From the NCBI RefSeq assembly GCF_024055635.1, contig NZ_JAMXMB010000021.1, positions 62,001 through 126,000 on the forward strand: 64,000 nt of DNA, given 5' to 3'. The notes beneath the pieces were generated by a model. The model was not told where the DNA came from and did no database searches. It saw only the letters and a list, made by a program, of their open reading frames with translations. This DNA is from Microbacterium yannicii (GTDB lineage Bacteria; Actinomycetota; Actinomycetes; Actinomycetales; Microbacteriaceae). A program made the translations under genes and the position numbers. Below, in pieces: positions 62,001 through 64,000 of this stretch (position 1 is the first letter of the stretch; every line of letters starts with the position of its first letter).

Positions 62001-64000
62001 AACGTCGCGAACTCGTACACCGACGGGCAGATGCTGCAGTATCTCGCGGCGGCAGCGCGCGCGTCGTTCTACAGCACGCGCGTGGACATCGTGGTGGACG
62101 CCCAGGGCAGCCCCGTCCAGGTCGGCAGCCCGCCGACGTTCCAGATCGAGGACAACAACGTGATCGCCGTCCGCGAGCACGGACTGCAGACCGGCGACGC
62201 CGTCGTGTACCGGGCGACCGGCGGCCCCCTCGGCGGCCTGTCGCAGGACACCACGTACTGGGTCATCCGGATCGACGGCAACCGCATCCAGCTCGCCGAC
62301 AGCCAGTGTCACGCGCTGGGTACGTGCGACGACGGCGGCGGCGGCGTCATCCCCCTCACGGCGCTCGGCCTCGCGCCCGACATCTCGGAGGCCGGCCGCA
62401 CGGTCATCCACCAGCTGTTCGCACCCGGGCAGCAGCCCATCGCCGGCTTGCAGAACGGCGGCGTGTACGAGGTCTGCGACGCCACGCCCACCTCGTTCGG
62501 GCTGAAGCTCATCGAACTCCTGGGCGTCTGCTTCCACCGTCCGCTCGGCGCGAACGGCAGCGTCGGCACCAGCCGGTTCGTCCCGGCCGTCGTCGATCTG
62601 GGACCGGCGCTGGGCGGTGGAAAGCTCGTGGTCGATCTGACGGCGGCGGGTACGGGCACACAGCACCTGCAGGTCGCCACGATGGCGCCCTCACTGCCGT
62701 CGGGGACGTACTCAGAGGCGAAGGTCGCGGGCGAGGGCGGCGGCTTCATCCAGGTCGGTGAGACGCGTCCCCGCGTCGTCGTCGACGCCACCCTCGACCT
62801 GACGATCGGCGACGGCGCGCGGATCGCCGCCGGCGGGGAGATCGGCGTGCACGCGCTGAACACGGCAGCCGCTGTCGCAGACGGCACCTCGGGCGGCATC
62901 GGCGCCATCTCGATCACCCACGCGCGCGCCGTGGTCAGCGCCACGGCCACCACGACGGTGTCCGTGCGCCCAGGAACCGACCTGTCGAGCACCGGCGGCA
63001 GCGTCACGATCGATCCGCTCACGCTCGCGAGCGGCAACGCGTACGCGAACTCCAGCGCCGGGGGCTTCGGCCACGGCACCGAGGCCCAGACACGCGCCGA
63101 CCTCAGCACCACGTCGCACGTCACCCTCGACGGGCGCATCACCGCGTGGAACGACATCGCCGCATCGTCGTCGACGGCGATGCAGTCCGAGCTCCGCGCC
63201 GGCGCCTCGGGCGGCTCCTTCGCCGGCAGCTCGACATCCGGGGACTGCGGCGGCGACCCGTGCCACATCGTCGCGAACAACGACGCGACGCTGACCGTGG
63301 GAGGCGCGGCGCACCTGGAGGCCGACAACGTCACCCTGGCGGCGCAGATGATCACGACCAGCCTGCTCGACCACAACCGCTCCAACGGCGACGGCGCGTT
63401 CGAGGACTCGGACGCCCGCTCCGAGGTCACGCTCACCTCGAACGTGCACGTGCACCTCGTCGACGGTGCGAAGATCATCGGCTACCAGACGGTCACCGTC
63501 CGCGCGCAGCACCTCGACCTCCGCCTCGTCGCCGACGCGCGAGCGACGTGCGGCTGCTTCGGCGGCGACAGCGACGCCGACGCGATCGTCCGGTACAACG
63601 CGACCTCGTCGGTGACGGGCGAGGCCGGCGTCCGCATCCGCACCGCCACGCTCCGCGTCGAGGCGCTGCACCTGCAGGTCGTCGTCGATCCGCGCGCGTC
63701 GACCGGCGGCGGCTTCATCGACTTCGGCGGCGACGACAACAGCGCCGACGACAACAGGCACCGCTGGATCGACTGGAACGCCGACGTCGTGCTGCACGCG
63801 CCGAACCCGACCCTCGTCGTCGACAGCACCGGCAAGATCGTCAAGAAGTACGCCGTCGCCGTGCGCGACGACCTCGGCACGGTGTACATCCTGGGCCAGA
63901 CGATCCCCGAGGGCCGCGAGATCGTCGTCGACCCGATCGAGAACAACGGCGGCGGATCGGCGACGTACTTCATCAACAACCCGGCGGGCTCGCAGGTCGG
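35052..64000 (+). CDS. giant repetitive exported beta-strand-repeat protein, 3' end beyond window
   Basis: One stop-free frame of at least 9,649 codons that runs off the window. An export signal (basic n-region 1-30, hydrophobic core 31-48, cleavage near PAIA/A at residue 54) is followed by a Pro-Thr-rich spacer (about 182-230) and an Ala/Glu/Pro stretch to about 400. Around 488-562 comes FSGFDVLQGAAGNRDDFVV with TLAYDGLEPIGP. From about residue 647 repeats of 60-70 residues with a GxGAxVALxxVxxxTxAxVxxGAxVT core continue almost to the end, compatible with a beta-solenoid. Residues 1214-6246 are thirteen large tandem modules; five 40-residue Gly/Tyr motifs lie at about 7017-7180 and 8837-9085. 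Composition is Ala, Thr, Gly, Ser, Val, Asp with very few Cys and Lys. It resembles giant beta-strand-repeat surface proteins of other phyla. No sortase signal or C-terminal domain can be judged; adhesion or matrix function is inference. Confidence 0.93.
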   Translation, partial: MSRRSPGFGVSQEQRRVSRTAVSLVHGRRRTAVVALVASALVLSQLTWASPAIAAATEPPADIVTPAETPRFVGPLDLGEEPAPEPAPVEQVLPVAPSQPVPVPPRTRTTISVVVVPPATAPAAPASPVSPFGPNCQQVSTGSTPQAGGGTTNSSTTSTSSTSLTCGPGTVNPGTIGSGPATPPTPTIPGLPTPPEPPDPPEPPTPPIPTPTPTPTPSPEPTPDPSPTQNAPEAAGGAMYGAPAMLEVRPFEATAPEGGTTTAEATADGAGAGTAGQAGAADNGTSSTPAEQPAEQPAAPAASEQPAATETESSTPAEQPATAPAVDETASEPVPTDATPTETDPAATPADPAAPVAEQPGPWQVTAAGDVSVTIDGADLVIVADGGTTRRAAASVTALTISAGGSVSLPASLGITVTVTSAAALAVSGTGVTWNSDGAGSGSVGATAFSGVGRLVAVGGGHVLRGPAADTTWQIDGQRTGTVAGQRFSGFDVLQGAAGNRDDFVVAPGGRIGRVDGGAGGYDVLRFSGAHGAVTSRPTGSQSGTLMVGGTTLAYDGLEPIGPADVTDFDFADATDDDTIEVTPDAVNIGYILVRSLANAFESHSVRPLGSFVVKSTGKGATIRIVGTLTFHGVTFRFEATRVLVGPGGVLDAGAADVTLAATATTADDTPAIAEVILTDAIVRGGNVEATATAVSTADPGATVGLAIGESVASALVQLAGTSRIEAQGTVSLASSSTATLVTTSTGTGADAAIDAAVAHATIDNSAVTRITDTASVQAAGAVSISATTVTTATTTADATAATAGAAVATTKATTRTAAVIDSTSPAGIVAGGALTVTADSTHTLLTKATASPGGSTANGASPSATTATASQPGGFASAPGGAIGVAGALAFSDLDQETIASLGSASPLAVTAGGTGVAVSAVSSGSAITEADGSAVGGSAAGVGVGVSVNLADARTEARIGNVAFTATGVTASATAAPRTAAGVNEYRAQSVSGAGGASIVGAAGALAVNIASFLTRAAILSGVTVTAPGADLAFAATGDNDTIARALPGTLAGATTGIGASIALNIANDRAIAEVGDGATLTGVADLSLTAQSTSPATAEAQGGVASEAAISTVMAVNISNVTTLSRLGTGAPLTLTGTYTSTATQIAPVVTTATGNVSAEDGAAVSAVIALTFADHAVRAELARDLTAAAITLKAIGMASSATTASASATGAPADGSPVAQSPAAQATDARTWADAVAPAAGAAGNGTGGSGSTPIPTPSTPQGDVTVTAAFALTIHQLNADVSVSGIALVAPTVRLEALGNLSAASTATGSPATRGPPSGATIAAAVAITLADVTVRAEVGPSTSITADTLQLIAGIAPQNAAGASDASHRFTTTATAGQGSGGDLGVAGSVALSVVVLTTSAGLATGSAVTLTGADRSLTISASSAAQTTTRALLADAGAGTPTTGIGASFALTSVDHHTRSAIGAGATVAGADDIDVTASTADAASAVAQGSARGADAAVAPFVAVTLSAVSTTAGIGAGAAITLTGALLVSAAQRATASTEARAATGTSAGTAVGLGLAITVSTHTVRATLGRALTAGGAVTLGAGSVSSSSSTAAASAAGAPENPADSGDASNPGGAAGGGVDAAVGGARDHADDVATAAGGSGTGTAATPSAATSQGQINAAAAVAVTIVTATVEASVLPGAAITAGGAVAITAGENTDAASDANGSASQGSDATIGAAVALTLSTLAHRAVIAAGASVTAPSTTVRAATVADGADTTSTTSARSVAGAGGGKVSVAGSLALAVVDRATMAAVDGSAGGGAVTLSAEADATTTVAALPAGQGVTDAGDLGLGASVALALVTVTVTAGVGDDGALPGLAALTILASSASTSTTEARMGASGGGVAVVPAVAVTLSDVSTLARIGSGTLVTASGAVQVAAVQKATASSTAGAIVVGAGDAGIGAAVALTFANHSTRTALARSLTAQQVDLMAHATSDATANTTASTAGAPENGADSGDASNPGGAAGDGVDAAVTAERDHADAVSAAHGGAGTGGAVAPSAETSQGGVNAAAAVALVVATVGAGADLASGITVTAVELVRLDTATDTDVTARADGSASQGTDATIGAAVALALVDVDATAVVPAGVTIVAGQLTIAARALAEPGDPVSRLVVESVAGAGGGKVSVAGSVAILLATHDVRAGLDGAATVGGAVALSAAGTVVASVKALPAGQGVTDAGDLGLGASFALAVVTATTRAEVGDGATLTGATDLTVMAVGELEVRSEARMGAAGGNVALAPAVAVTLTTPTTVARIGSGTATTVTGALSLFASQRSVAAATAGAIVLGAGTAGVGVSLALVIAGVTGSVVLARSVTAASVVLETRMLSTTTSTATASASGAPENGADSPDPGNPGGAAGSGVDDAVAAERAHAGATSTAHGGAGTGAAATPSAASSQGGVNAAAAIAVTLATVDNSVQLSPGVVITSSGAVTLLARADTDASSSADGSASQGADATIGAAVALTLATVHNLADVGAGAAVSAASLQVRADASAPGGDGISTFGARSVAGAGGGKVSVAGSFALAVVTHTTRAALAGSATLAAGDATVMAGSRTATTVAALPAGVGVTDAGDLGLGASVALALVTQSTLAELADGATLSGARDLTVSADGRSEAGSEARMGARGGDVALAPAVAVTLSTVTTTARLGTGGPLALTGSLSATATQRAASTAIASSQVLAAGDAGIGLSLALSISQHTVTAVLARSASASVAAQLQATSVSTSTSTASASAAGAPENSGGGGAGGGVDQAVAAERDHASTTSAAHGGAGAGSAAAPSASSSQGGVNAAAAVAVTLADVRAESALAAGVVLTSGGTVGLLTGTNTDASSSADGSASQGADATIGAAVALTLAEVVNRAVVPVDATVAAQALTTTATTVTEGDDVSTFGARSVAGSGGGRVSVAGSFALAVVNHTVDAGVAGTAALTGGALTANAVERTATTVAAVPAGAGVTDAGDLGFGASVALAIVTSRTTAEIADGATVTGSGAVTLLASGRSTTSAEARMGAAGGDVALSPAVAVALSTVTSTARVGSGALVTVSGAVDLDAVLEATATATASSSALGASDAAVGLGVALAIANHSSLTELARSVTAAGAVTLATFLTSTSTSTATASAAGAPENPADSGDAGNPGGAGGTGVDQAVAAERSHADGVATANGGSASGGATTPQAASSQGGVNAAAAVAVTLATARAESRLAAGTTITSTGLVSLASLANVDATSSADGSASQGADATIGAAVALTLADVVNHAIVPAGASVAAHDLTVQTGVQPSGADTVSAFGARSVAGAGGGKVSVAGSFALAVVTHTTLSALDGGVVLTGGDATVSAASAVTSTVSALPAGAGVTDAGDLGVGASVALNLVTDRTTAQVSAGATITGARDLTLAATADSGAVTEARMGAAGGDVALSPAVAVTLSTVATAVLLGAGAPIDLLRSLSATATQKARAASTASAAVLGAGDAGVGVGLALTISGHTVTALLARNVTAAADASLRAFGVSSSSSTASASAAGAPENSGGGGGAGSGVDQAVEAERSHASSTSAANGGAAAAGSSAPAAESSQGGVNAAAAVAVTLATVTTETSVVAGVVLTAGATAMLASSANTDAGSAADGSASQGADATIGAAVAITLANIVNRAAVPVGVTVTARDLIVSATVTTDGADQTSTVSAQSVAGAGGGDVSVAGSFALAVVNHSTRAGIDGTVALTGDAALTAASAVSSTVKALPAGAGVTDAGDFGFGASVALNLVTDTTLAEVADGATLTGARHLTLGATAADIAVTEARMGAAGGDVALSPAVAVTLSNVTTSTRLGTGGLLSLSGSLTATAMQKASAATTASAAVLGAADAGVGVGLALTIANHSVFAELRRSLTAAADIALKAAGVSSSAATASASAAGAPGNGGGGGGSGTGVDQVVAAERAHADSTSTAHGGQGAGTAAAPKAESSQGGVNVAAAVAITLATVRAETIVGPAIAVTAGGTAMFASAANTDAASSADGSASQGGDATIGAAVAITLADVSNRADVPSGVTVTAHDLIISSTVAVDGADQTSTISAQSVSGAGGGDVSVAGSFALAVVTHLTRAAIDGTVALTGGDAALTAGSAVASTVKALPAGEGVTDAGDFGFGASVALNLITDKTGAEVANGGTLTGGRHLTLTATSADTGVTEARMGAKGGDVALAPAVAVTLSNVTTWTRVGTGTLNLTGSLTMIATQTASATSTATSAVSAAADAAIGVALGLTIANHTVTSSLARNVTAGADVSLRASGNSTSASSAAASAAGAPQSAGGGGSSGSGVTDAVEAERTHAGAASSANGGDGAGSATTPAPESSQGEVNAAAGVAITLATVRAETIVEPGVSSLTAGGTAAFASSANTDASSSADGSASQGTDATIGAAVAITLAHVVNRATVPATLTVTAHDLIVSAAVTPNGTDQTSTISAQSVAGAGGGDVSVAGSFALAVVNHATRAGVDGTVVLTGGDAALTATSTVSSTVKALPAGEGVTGAGDLGFGASVALNLITDKTTADIADGVSLTGARHVTLIATATDAAVTEARMGAAGGDVALAPAVAITLSNVTTSTRIGTGTLTIGGSLTMSAAQTAAAATTSSSSVLGAADAAIGVSLALTVANHVVTSALGRNVTAGADVSLKASSISASSATAAASAAGAPENDADSGDPANPGGASGTGVNQLAASERAHADSVATANGGDDSGDQAAPEAESSDGPVNVAAAIAITLSTVRARTIVEPVVTAVTAAGTVALATSANTDAASSADGSAAGDGDATIGAAVALTLAHVTNAADVPVTLTLRAHDLLVSATVTAAGADTTATMGAQAVSGAGGGKISVAGSFALAVVNHTTRAGIDGTVILTGGDAALTATSSVSSTVKALPHDDGVIATGDAGIGASVALNLITDRASAEVSDGVSLTGARHVTLTATATDAAVTEARMGAKGGDVALAPAVAVTLSNVTTWTRIGTGVLSVTGSLTMVATQTARAATTASSAVLDAADAAIGVALALTIANHGATSALARDVVAGADVVLRGSSISASSALAAASAAGAPENEDSGDPGNPGGGSGTGVDQVAQRERDHADDVSTANGGQDSGATGNPSAETSEGPVSVAAAVGIVVSTVRAETLVEPTVTSITAAGAVVLATSVNTDARSGGDGSAAGDGDATIGAGVALTFSTTTNRATVPAFLTVTAHDVTLSATVTPDGADATSAFGAAASSGAAGGNVSVAGSVAIAIVTTDTLATVFGTLILTGGDATLLARSAVAGTVTALPMGEGASGTGDAGVGASFALTLDTHRTSALIGDDVSVTGARDVSLTAEARDATTTEARMGAKGGGVAIAPAVAIVLSHVTTLARIGTGVLVTSGDVLIRATQHASAENSASAAAIASDDAAVGVSLALTVANHTVTAMLGRNTTAGGDLTMQAFSWSRSSALAAASAAGAPENDEDAGTGDPATEGGAAGTGVDEQVGGQRDYADQVAGDYGVEGSGDTETPNAETSSGPVNVAAAVGIVIATVRARSIVEPQVAAITATGTATLSSSQNTDAASGGDGSASRGGDAAIGVGVAITYVDVVNRSIVPATLTLRAHALAVLAAITMDGADDTSTIRAVASSGAGGGKVSVAGSVALGLVWFDTLAAASGTVILTGGDATLGAGSKIDTTVKALAAGEGVVATGDAGVGASFALALVTSDTHARLDDEVSLTGAEDLTVAASSVSRTTTEARMGAKGGDVTVTPSIAITVSDVSTTAVIGSLASGSIVVTGNVLVSAMQHTAAHTTAGAVATDAGDAAVGVAIALNFAFDSVFATTRRSITSGGWMAFSATGSSLNGATATASASGAPGESSGDAPSSGVDGQVQEQRDYANTASLGQGGAGVQNSESPSASTSDGGVSVAGAVALTISDVSFTAWLPDALELTAGGHVWLTSSAQVDGKAEASGTALAQDDAGVGAAVALNLVFLVNNAWVGDDAVISADGFTAAALMTTVGSDTTHDFSAIANAGAGSDDVGVAGAVALNIVFDSTEAWIPSSARVDFGTGDVLIAAENRRTDTAKAKADATGGGSSTGVGASVAINVISDDVTRAEIEDGADVTGGLSVTVRADHTDAVLNEVTAGSEGGTAVSPAVGINVVLPVVLARVGTPGLRPFVATGTVMVRATHSGSVTVEGDADAAGGSVAIGAIIVVNVVDIDVRATVVRDITAGALWLIAATELHASASAKASARGTLGGSESGGDADNADQQAQQQLDGTPATSGFGGSLPSSSDSVAQGNGQASGQSGQSSDGVGVAAAVAVDWVTVDSLATVAPALTIVVDGVFAVLASNETDAAAKALGTSWSIESDTNTVGAAVGLNVATVTNRGSIGAGADVTAGSVAVTGLTPANARNDFQAWAIAAAAGQGDAAVAGAVAVQVLVLVNEAVIGDGTTLIVADGISLDASNPMGLQGLAASAALTTNGSGVGAGIVVQFVESTTLAHIDSTFAGPTTIQAGGAIIGRASASLVPLAAPDVPLIELPAFTGVALGAALGGGDAGVGGSLVVNVVNRATRAWLGDAASVNQGIPTAAAQDLSFTASDQTEFVDVAGALGASTGSAGVGFALIVGAHNKDVRAYVGRGVTAELAGSAWLLATAGESFTQIVAGGGVASDAGIAGSFVVFVVNQGSGAPGTRAYVDSTAETPTALRARGSVTIAAADPVTMTMFAGAIGAASTAGLGLSSVVFVRTGIVDAFAGPEAELWARGGIGLSLTATQSEDLWLVAVGGGVGGTAGLAGAATVGVQNNTTHAHLDRSVTVDGVTAGGSAGLRIAASDDTTLRGIAGQLAVGGTAGVGLGADVQVVNKSTQAWIAPQTLVTVSGDVTVDATSNETVTSVAAGGSVGGTAAVSANATVSVYTIVTKAFVGEVCGAAIASEALCAASRAVVVAGGSARISANEVLSMDIVAGSVAVSGTASVGLTAAVPVLKKTTTAFIGDLSRVTALAGGSGLMGTLGGFDVHYVDTRFNPQTAIIGGNQLELGYVHGIQNGQRVSYETGGGQAIVGLTPGAAYFAIVDAAFPTRLRLTATSGGAPIALASPARPGQSHRIFPTDQATVPERVAPYLTPVTDVDGGSNTVNLPYDMPKDKADNSATPLVTGDAVTYTANGGAPIGGLTDGETYYVVVTGAHSFQLARTKCQADPSASGCSGTPFAIIDLDPAAATGRAHSFVRQGTQSPGDPAKITGIRVLTPRTGAMYGVAVVANNSDEILAVGASAAVAATAGVGVAGNVNVVTADTDAFIGRLARVNDDNTGAAPWQSVTVAAGGAFRQLMVSAAVGGGMAGVATNATVDIVTLDVDATIADDAIVRAAGDILLSAVGSQEITAIAAALGAGVAGVAAAVAAVVLDTHTHGRVGRHVTLDAGNNILVAADDRTGFTVVSGGLGVGFVGVGAGVAVVSAVKDTAATIGAGSIVDARAARGWALGGIPLGTISGDSFPAAGQSGLALLASSAQHVFGMAISGGAGFVGVSGAVNVTLIRGTTVAAIESTSADRTLVNSDRAGAGASQSVSVTATDLTDTFTIGGGVAGGFVGVAGGIDIGVVDVAANALVGDYASVQASSHLRVQALSVRHIQTYAVSAGGGAVGVTASVSVWTAGGQPTGSYDDGSGPKDALTSSDGTPQSQADQHASGTGSNGYLSILGGANDSSGTNTAQRKQAGIDAAAAGVAGAAPGTSLASSAFSSPPPLRGTTSRIGVGAFILTGGSVAVTADARDSYFGLAGSATGGIVAVGASVLVVTLRSTVDAGIATGTTVRAGGDVATRATYGEATEAIAFTGQIGAVSVGGQILVLDTDARQTAHIDDGVVIPVAGGIVSADAAADRDVRPLSLGLAIALAAAGASVATADVRGDTVGRVGAVAIGTAAAPAGGLRITAVSDISVPVTAFSVSVGLAGSGTGAGAIADITGRTAAEFAGVAHLSGGATITADARNVIDADTVNVQVGAVAIGVTLAHATITRETTATAVDGSWLSAGGAIAMRATSRNRADAFTPGGSLSAISASFMNPEALITGRTEAIFRADVAASGSLTVDAEGQNQALAEAFVIGIGLLGSGQGVEASAEVTTAALVRAVIELGTVFSSGLVAARARILTDGGSGNLASAIVTAGSGGLVSGGGYVATAFLRGATTAEVSSVIGGSGSVEVRSTATNRAAAETFTAGFGGILQVSVAYAESEIATTAATRASIVSPVWSNGATTVVAQANNTADVDSDAATIGLINANVRVISATVAAATRAELRAGLVGNGLTVEARGTNLATASAAYIEAGLFNGGFGSALAVVADAAGITAEVAAGTADVRGGSGAVAVTAWSENTASTDMKKITVAGLDINGLLPRATVAAATRATFAAGPATSASFAVTASSRNAVDATGELTSISIIGVDGTVAAATIAESAATTASVAAGVMLAASGAVSLLAESRDGTHALADIDSAGGGAVKAGVVVAQATVWAPVTASFDGTIIASAGVSVRAAGHAKADATIEAVGIALVGITGSVVDAEVQGSAAVSSRYGTGMLVTSGGVLVETVLTATATAKSDLVSGGLLVVGVSVPTARIAAAAVADAAPRQVGGTSLAVRATANRAVSATSGSLALGLIAVSISSAEALITAAAVTRARVHDGATVHAPSAALTVDATATNAATAAGGGVNGGAITVGVAEPKALVDSSTLAHFAATVPTAASLGVHATTSDTATAKLASTAIGAITIDSGRAWARVRPVAEAIVGVGTPIVVSGDIDVRAAAQPVSRSFAENFSAAALAVSSNSALAETFPTVRLSVANGTTLWAGGAVTLTAHQNSATPPPLPVYAFDAVTGVDLGTNTITLSGAHTLDDSATVRYDRSGGSAVGDLTDGAKYGVIVVSPTQIQLGAAFEAAQVDPANDVITFARQHGFVDGQRVFYTASGLGVAGLVNGHAYRVRVLDDFRVQLIDADTPSAPVEFDGGDVDEANGLINVANSYTDGQMLQYLAAAARASFYSTRVDIVVDAQGSPVQVGSPPTFQIEDNNVIAVREHGLQTGDAVVYRATGGPLGGLSQDTTYWVIRIDGNRIQLADSQCHALGTCDDGGGGVIPLTALGLAPDISEAGRTVIHQLFAPGQQPIAGLQNGGVYEVCDATPTSFGLKLIELLGVCFHRPLGANGSVGTSRFVPAVVDLGPALGGGKLVVDLTAAGTGTQHLQVATMAPSLPSGTYSEAKVAGEGGGFIQVGETRPRVVVDATLDLTIGDGARIAAGGEIGVHALNTAAAVADGTSGGIGAISITHARAVVSATATTTVSVRPGTDLSSTGGSVTIDPLTLASGNAYANSSAGGFGHGTEAQTRADLSTTSHVTLDGRITAWNDIAASSSTAMQSELRAGASGGSFAGSSTSGDCGGDPCHIVANNDATLTVGGAAHLEADNVTLAAQMITTSLLDHNRSNGDGAFEDSDARSEVTLTSNVHVHLVDGAKIIGYQTVTVRAQHLDLRLVADARATCGCFGGDSDADAIVRYNATSSVTGEAGVRIRTATLRVEALHLQVVVDPRASTGGGFIDFGGDDNSADDNRHRWIDWNADVVLHAPNPTLVVDSTGKIVKKYAVAVRDDLGTVYILGQTIPEGREIVVDPIENNGGGSATYFINNPAGSQV
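35595..36150 (+). repeat. Pro-Thr and Ala-Glu-Pro low-complexity spacer
   Basis: This coding stretch gives short Pro-rich repeats (PEPPDPPEPPTPP, TPTPTPTPSPEP) followed by AEQPAEQPAAPA-type repeats. It separates the signal peptide from the repeat region of the giant protein and may act as a wall-spanning stalk. Confidence 0.75.
38691..53789 (+). repeat. thirteen tandem modules of about 390 residues
   Basis: Module starts, marked by the G-A-P linker, lie at 38691, 39873, 41034, 42198, 43368, 44511, 45681, 46827, 47973, 49122, 50292, 51459 and 52644, giving lengths of 381-395 residues. Each opens with a Gly/Ser/Asp linker (GAPENxxDSGDxxNPGG) and a short helix (ERxHADxVxTAxGG) and then has six sub-repeats of about 65 residues: NAAAAVAVTLA, ATIGAAVALTL, KVSVAGSFALAVV, LGLGASVALAL, DVALAPAVAVTLS and AGIGxxLALTIANHTV. 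The middle copies (45681-49121) are closest in DNA, suggesting recent duplication; the last is most diverged. A weaker, earlier copy starts near 37626. Confidence 0.88.
56151..56600 (+). repeat. first pair of 40-residue Gly/Tyr motifs
   Basis: Two copies: HGIQNGQRVSYETGGG with GLTPGAAYFAIV, and GDAVTYTANGGAPIGG with LTDGETYYVVVTGAHSFQLA. Pattern HGLxxGDxVxYxxxGGxxIGGLxDGxxYxVxVxxxxxxQLA. They break the beta-repeat series and may be separate small domains known from other giant repeat proteins. Confidence 0.65.
61590..62310 (+). repeat. three further 40-residue Gly/Tyr motifs
   Basis: Copies: DDSATVRYDRSGGSAVGDL with GAKYGVIVVSPTQIQL, HGFVDGQRVFYTASG with GHAYRVRVLDDFRVQL, and HGLQTGDAVVYRATGGPLGG with TTYWVIRIDGNRIQLA. 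The same pattern as at 56151, so the motif occurs at least five times in the protein. Two Cys (CHALGTC) sit just after the last copy. Confidence 0.65.

Noticed and set aside
53604..62666. Minus-strand open frame of 3,020 codons opposite the giant gene
   Set aside because: Its translation is Arg/Gly/Asp/Val-rich with no domains, no ribosome site and no start context. It arises because the GC-rich sense codons of the repeats rarely give stops in one antisense frame. Similar shadows are 37524-44609 and 48444-53597 on the minus strand.

Overview
The window comes from a very GC-rich actinobacterium, most likely a Microbacterium-like member of the Microbacteriaceae. Clues are the strong GCC/GCG/CTC/GAC codon preference, the over-used word GGATGCC/GGCATCC, GTG starts, leaderless promoters, a DUF222/HNH (13E12-type) gene, and dispersed REP-like repeats built on 'ccggtcgttgagcgag...gacgaaacg'. 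No rRNA, tRNA or CRISPR was recognised. The species call is inference.

Bases 1-18510 and 23669-27335 form a catabolic region. An SDR / TetR / quinone-oxidoreductase-like MDR / SDR operon (238-3378) is followed by a complete five-gene ABC importer of the branched-chain amino acid/amide type (3685-8548). A MocR regulator and an AhpD-family protein come next. On the minus strand follow an APH-like phosphotransferase, an ACAD10/11-like acyl-CoA dehydrogenase and an acyl-CoA ligase, behind a QsdR-like TetR and a thioesterase. A glutaryl-CoA-dehydrogenase-like ACAD and a thiolase are transcribed divergently. At 23669-26033 lie a Zn-alcohol dehydrogenase, a FabG-like SDR and a MaoC hydratase, divergent from a serine esterase. 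Ligase, dehydrogenase, hydratase, hydroxyacyl dehydrogenase and thiolase make a full beta-oxidation set. Four of these promoters share one 19-bp operator-like element, AWACCGACCNNNCGGTATG (176, 3627, 14687, 26107), so I read the units as one TetR-controlled regulon. The phosphotransferase/ACAD pair points to 4-hydroxyacyl-CoA substrates (4-hydroxy acids or gamma-lactones); this is inference.

Bases 18511-23668 hold small membrane and unknown proteins, several apparently leaderless, and the DUF222/HNH gene preceded by about 0.5 kb of REP-like repeats. Bases 27398-34846 hold a P-type ATPase with an altered M4 motif, a TetR divergent from an FAD oxidoreductase with a C-terminal Rieske domain, and sucCD with a strong terminator.

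From 35052 to the window end (28.9 kb) there is one uninterrupted reading frame of at least 9,649 codons that does not terminate inside the window. It encodes a giant exported protein: signal peptide, Pro- and Glu/Ala-rich spacer, short beta-repeats, 13 tandem modules of about 380-395 residues, more diverged beta-repeats, and five copies of a 40-residue Gly/Tyr motif. It is the most striking object in the window. The long reading frames on the opposite strand and in the other frames there are composition artefacts.
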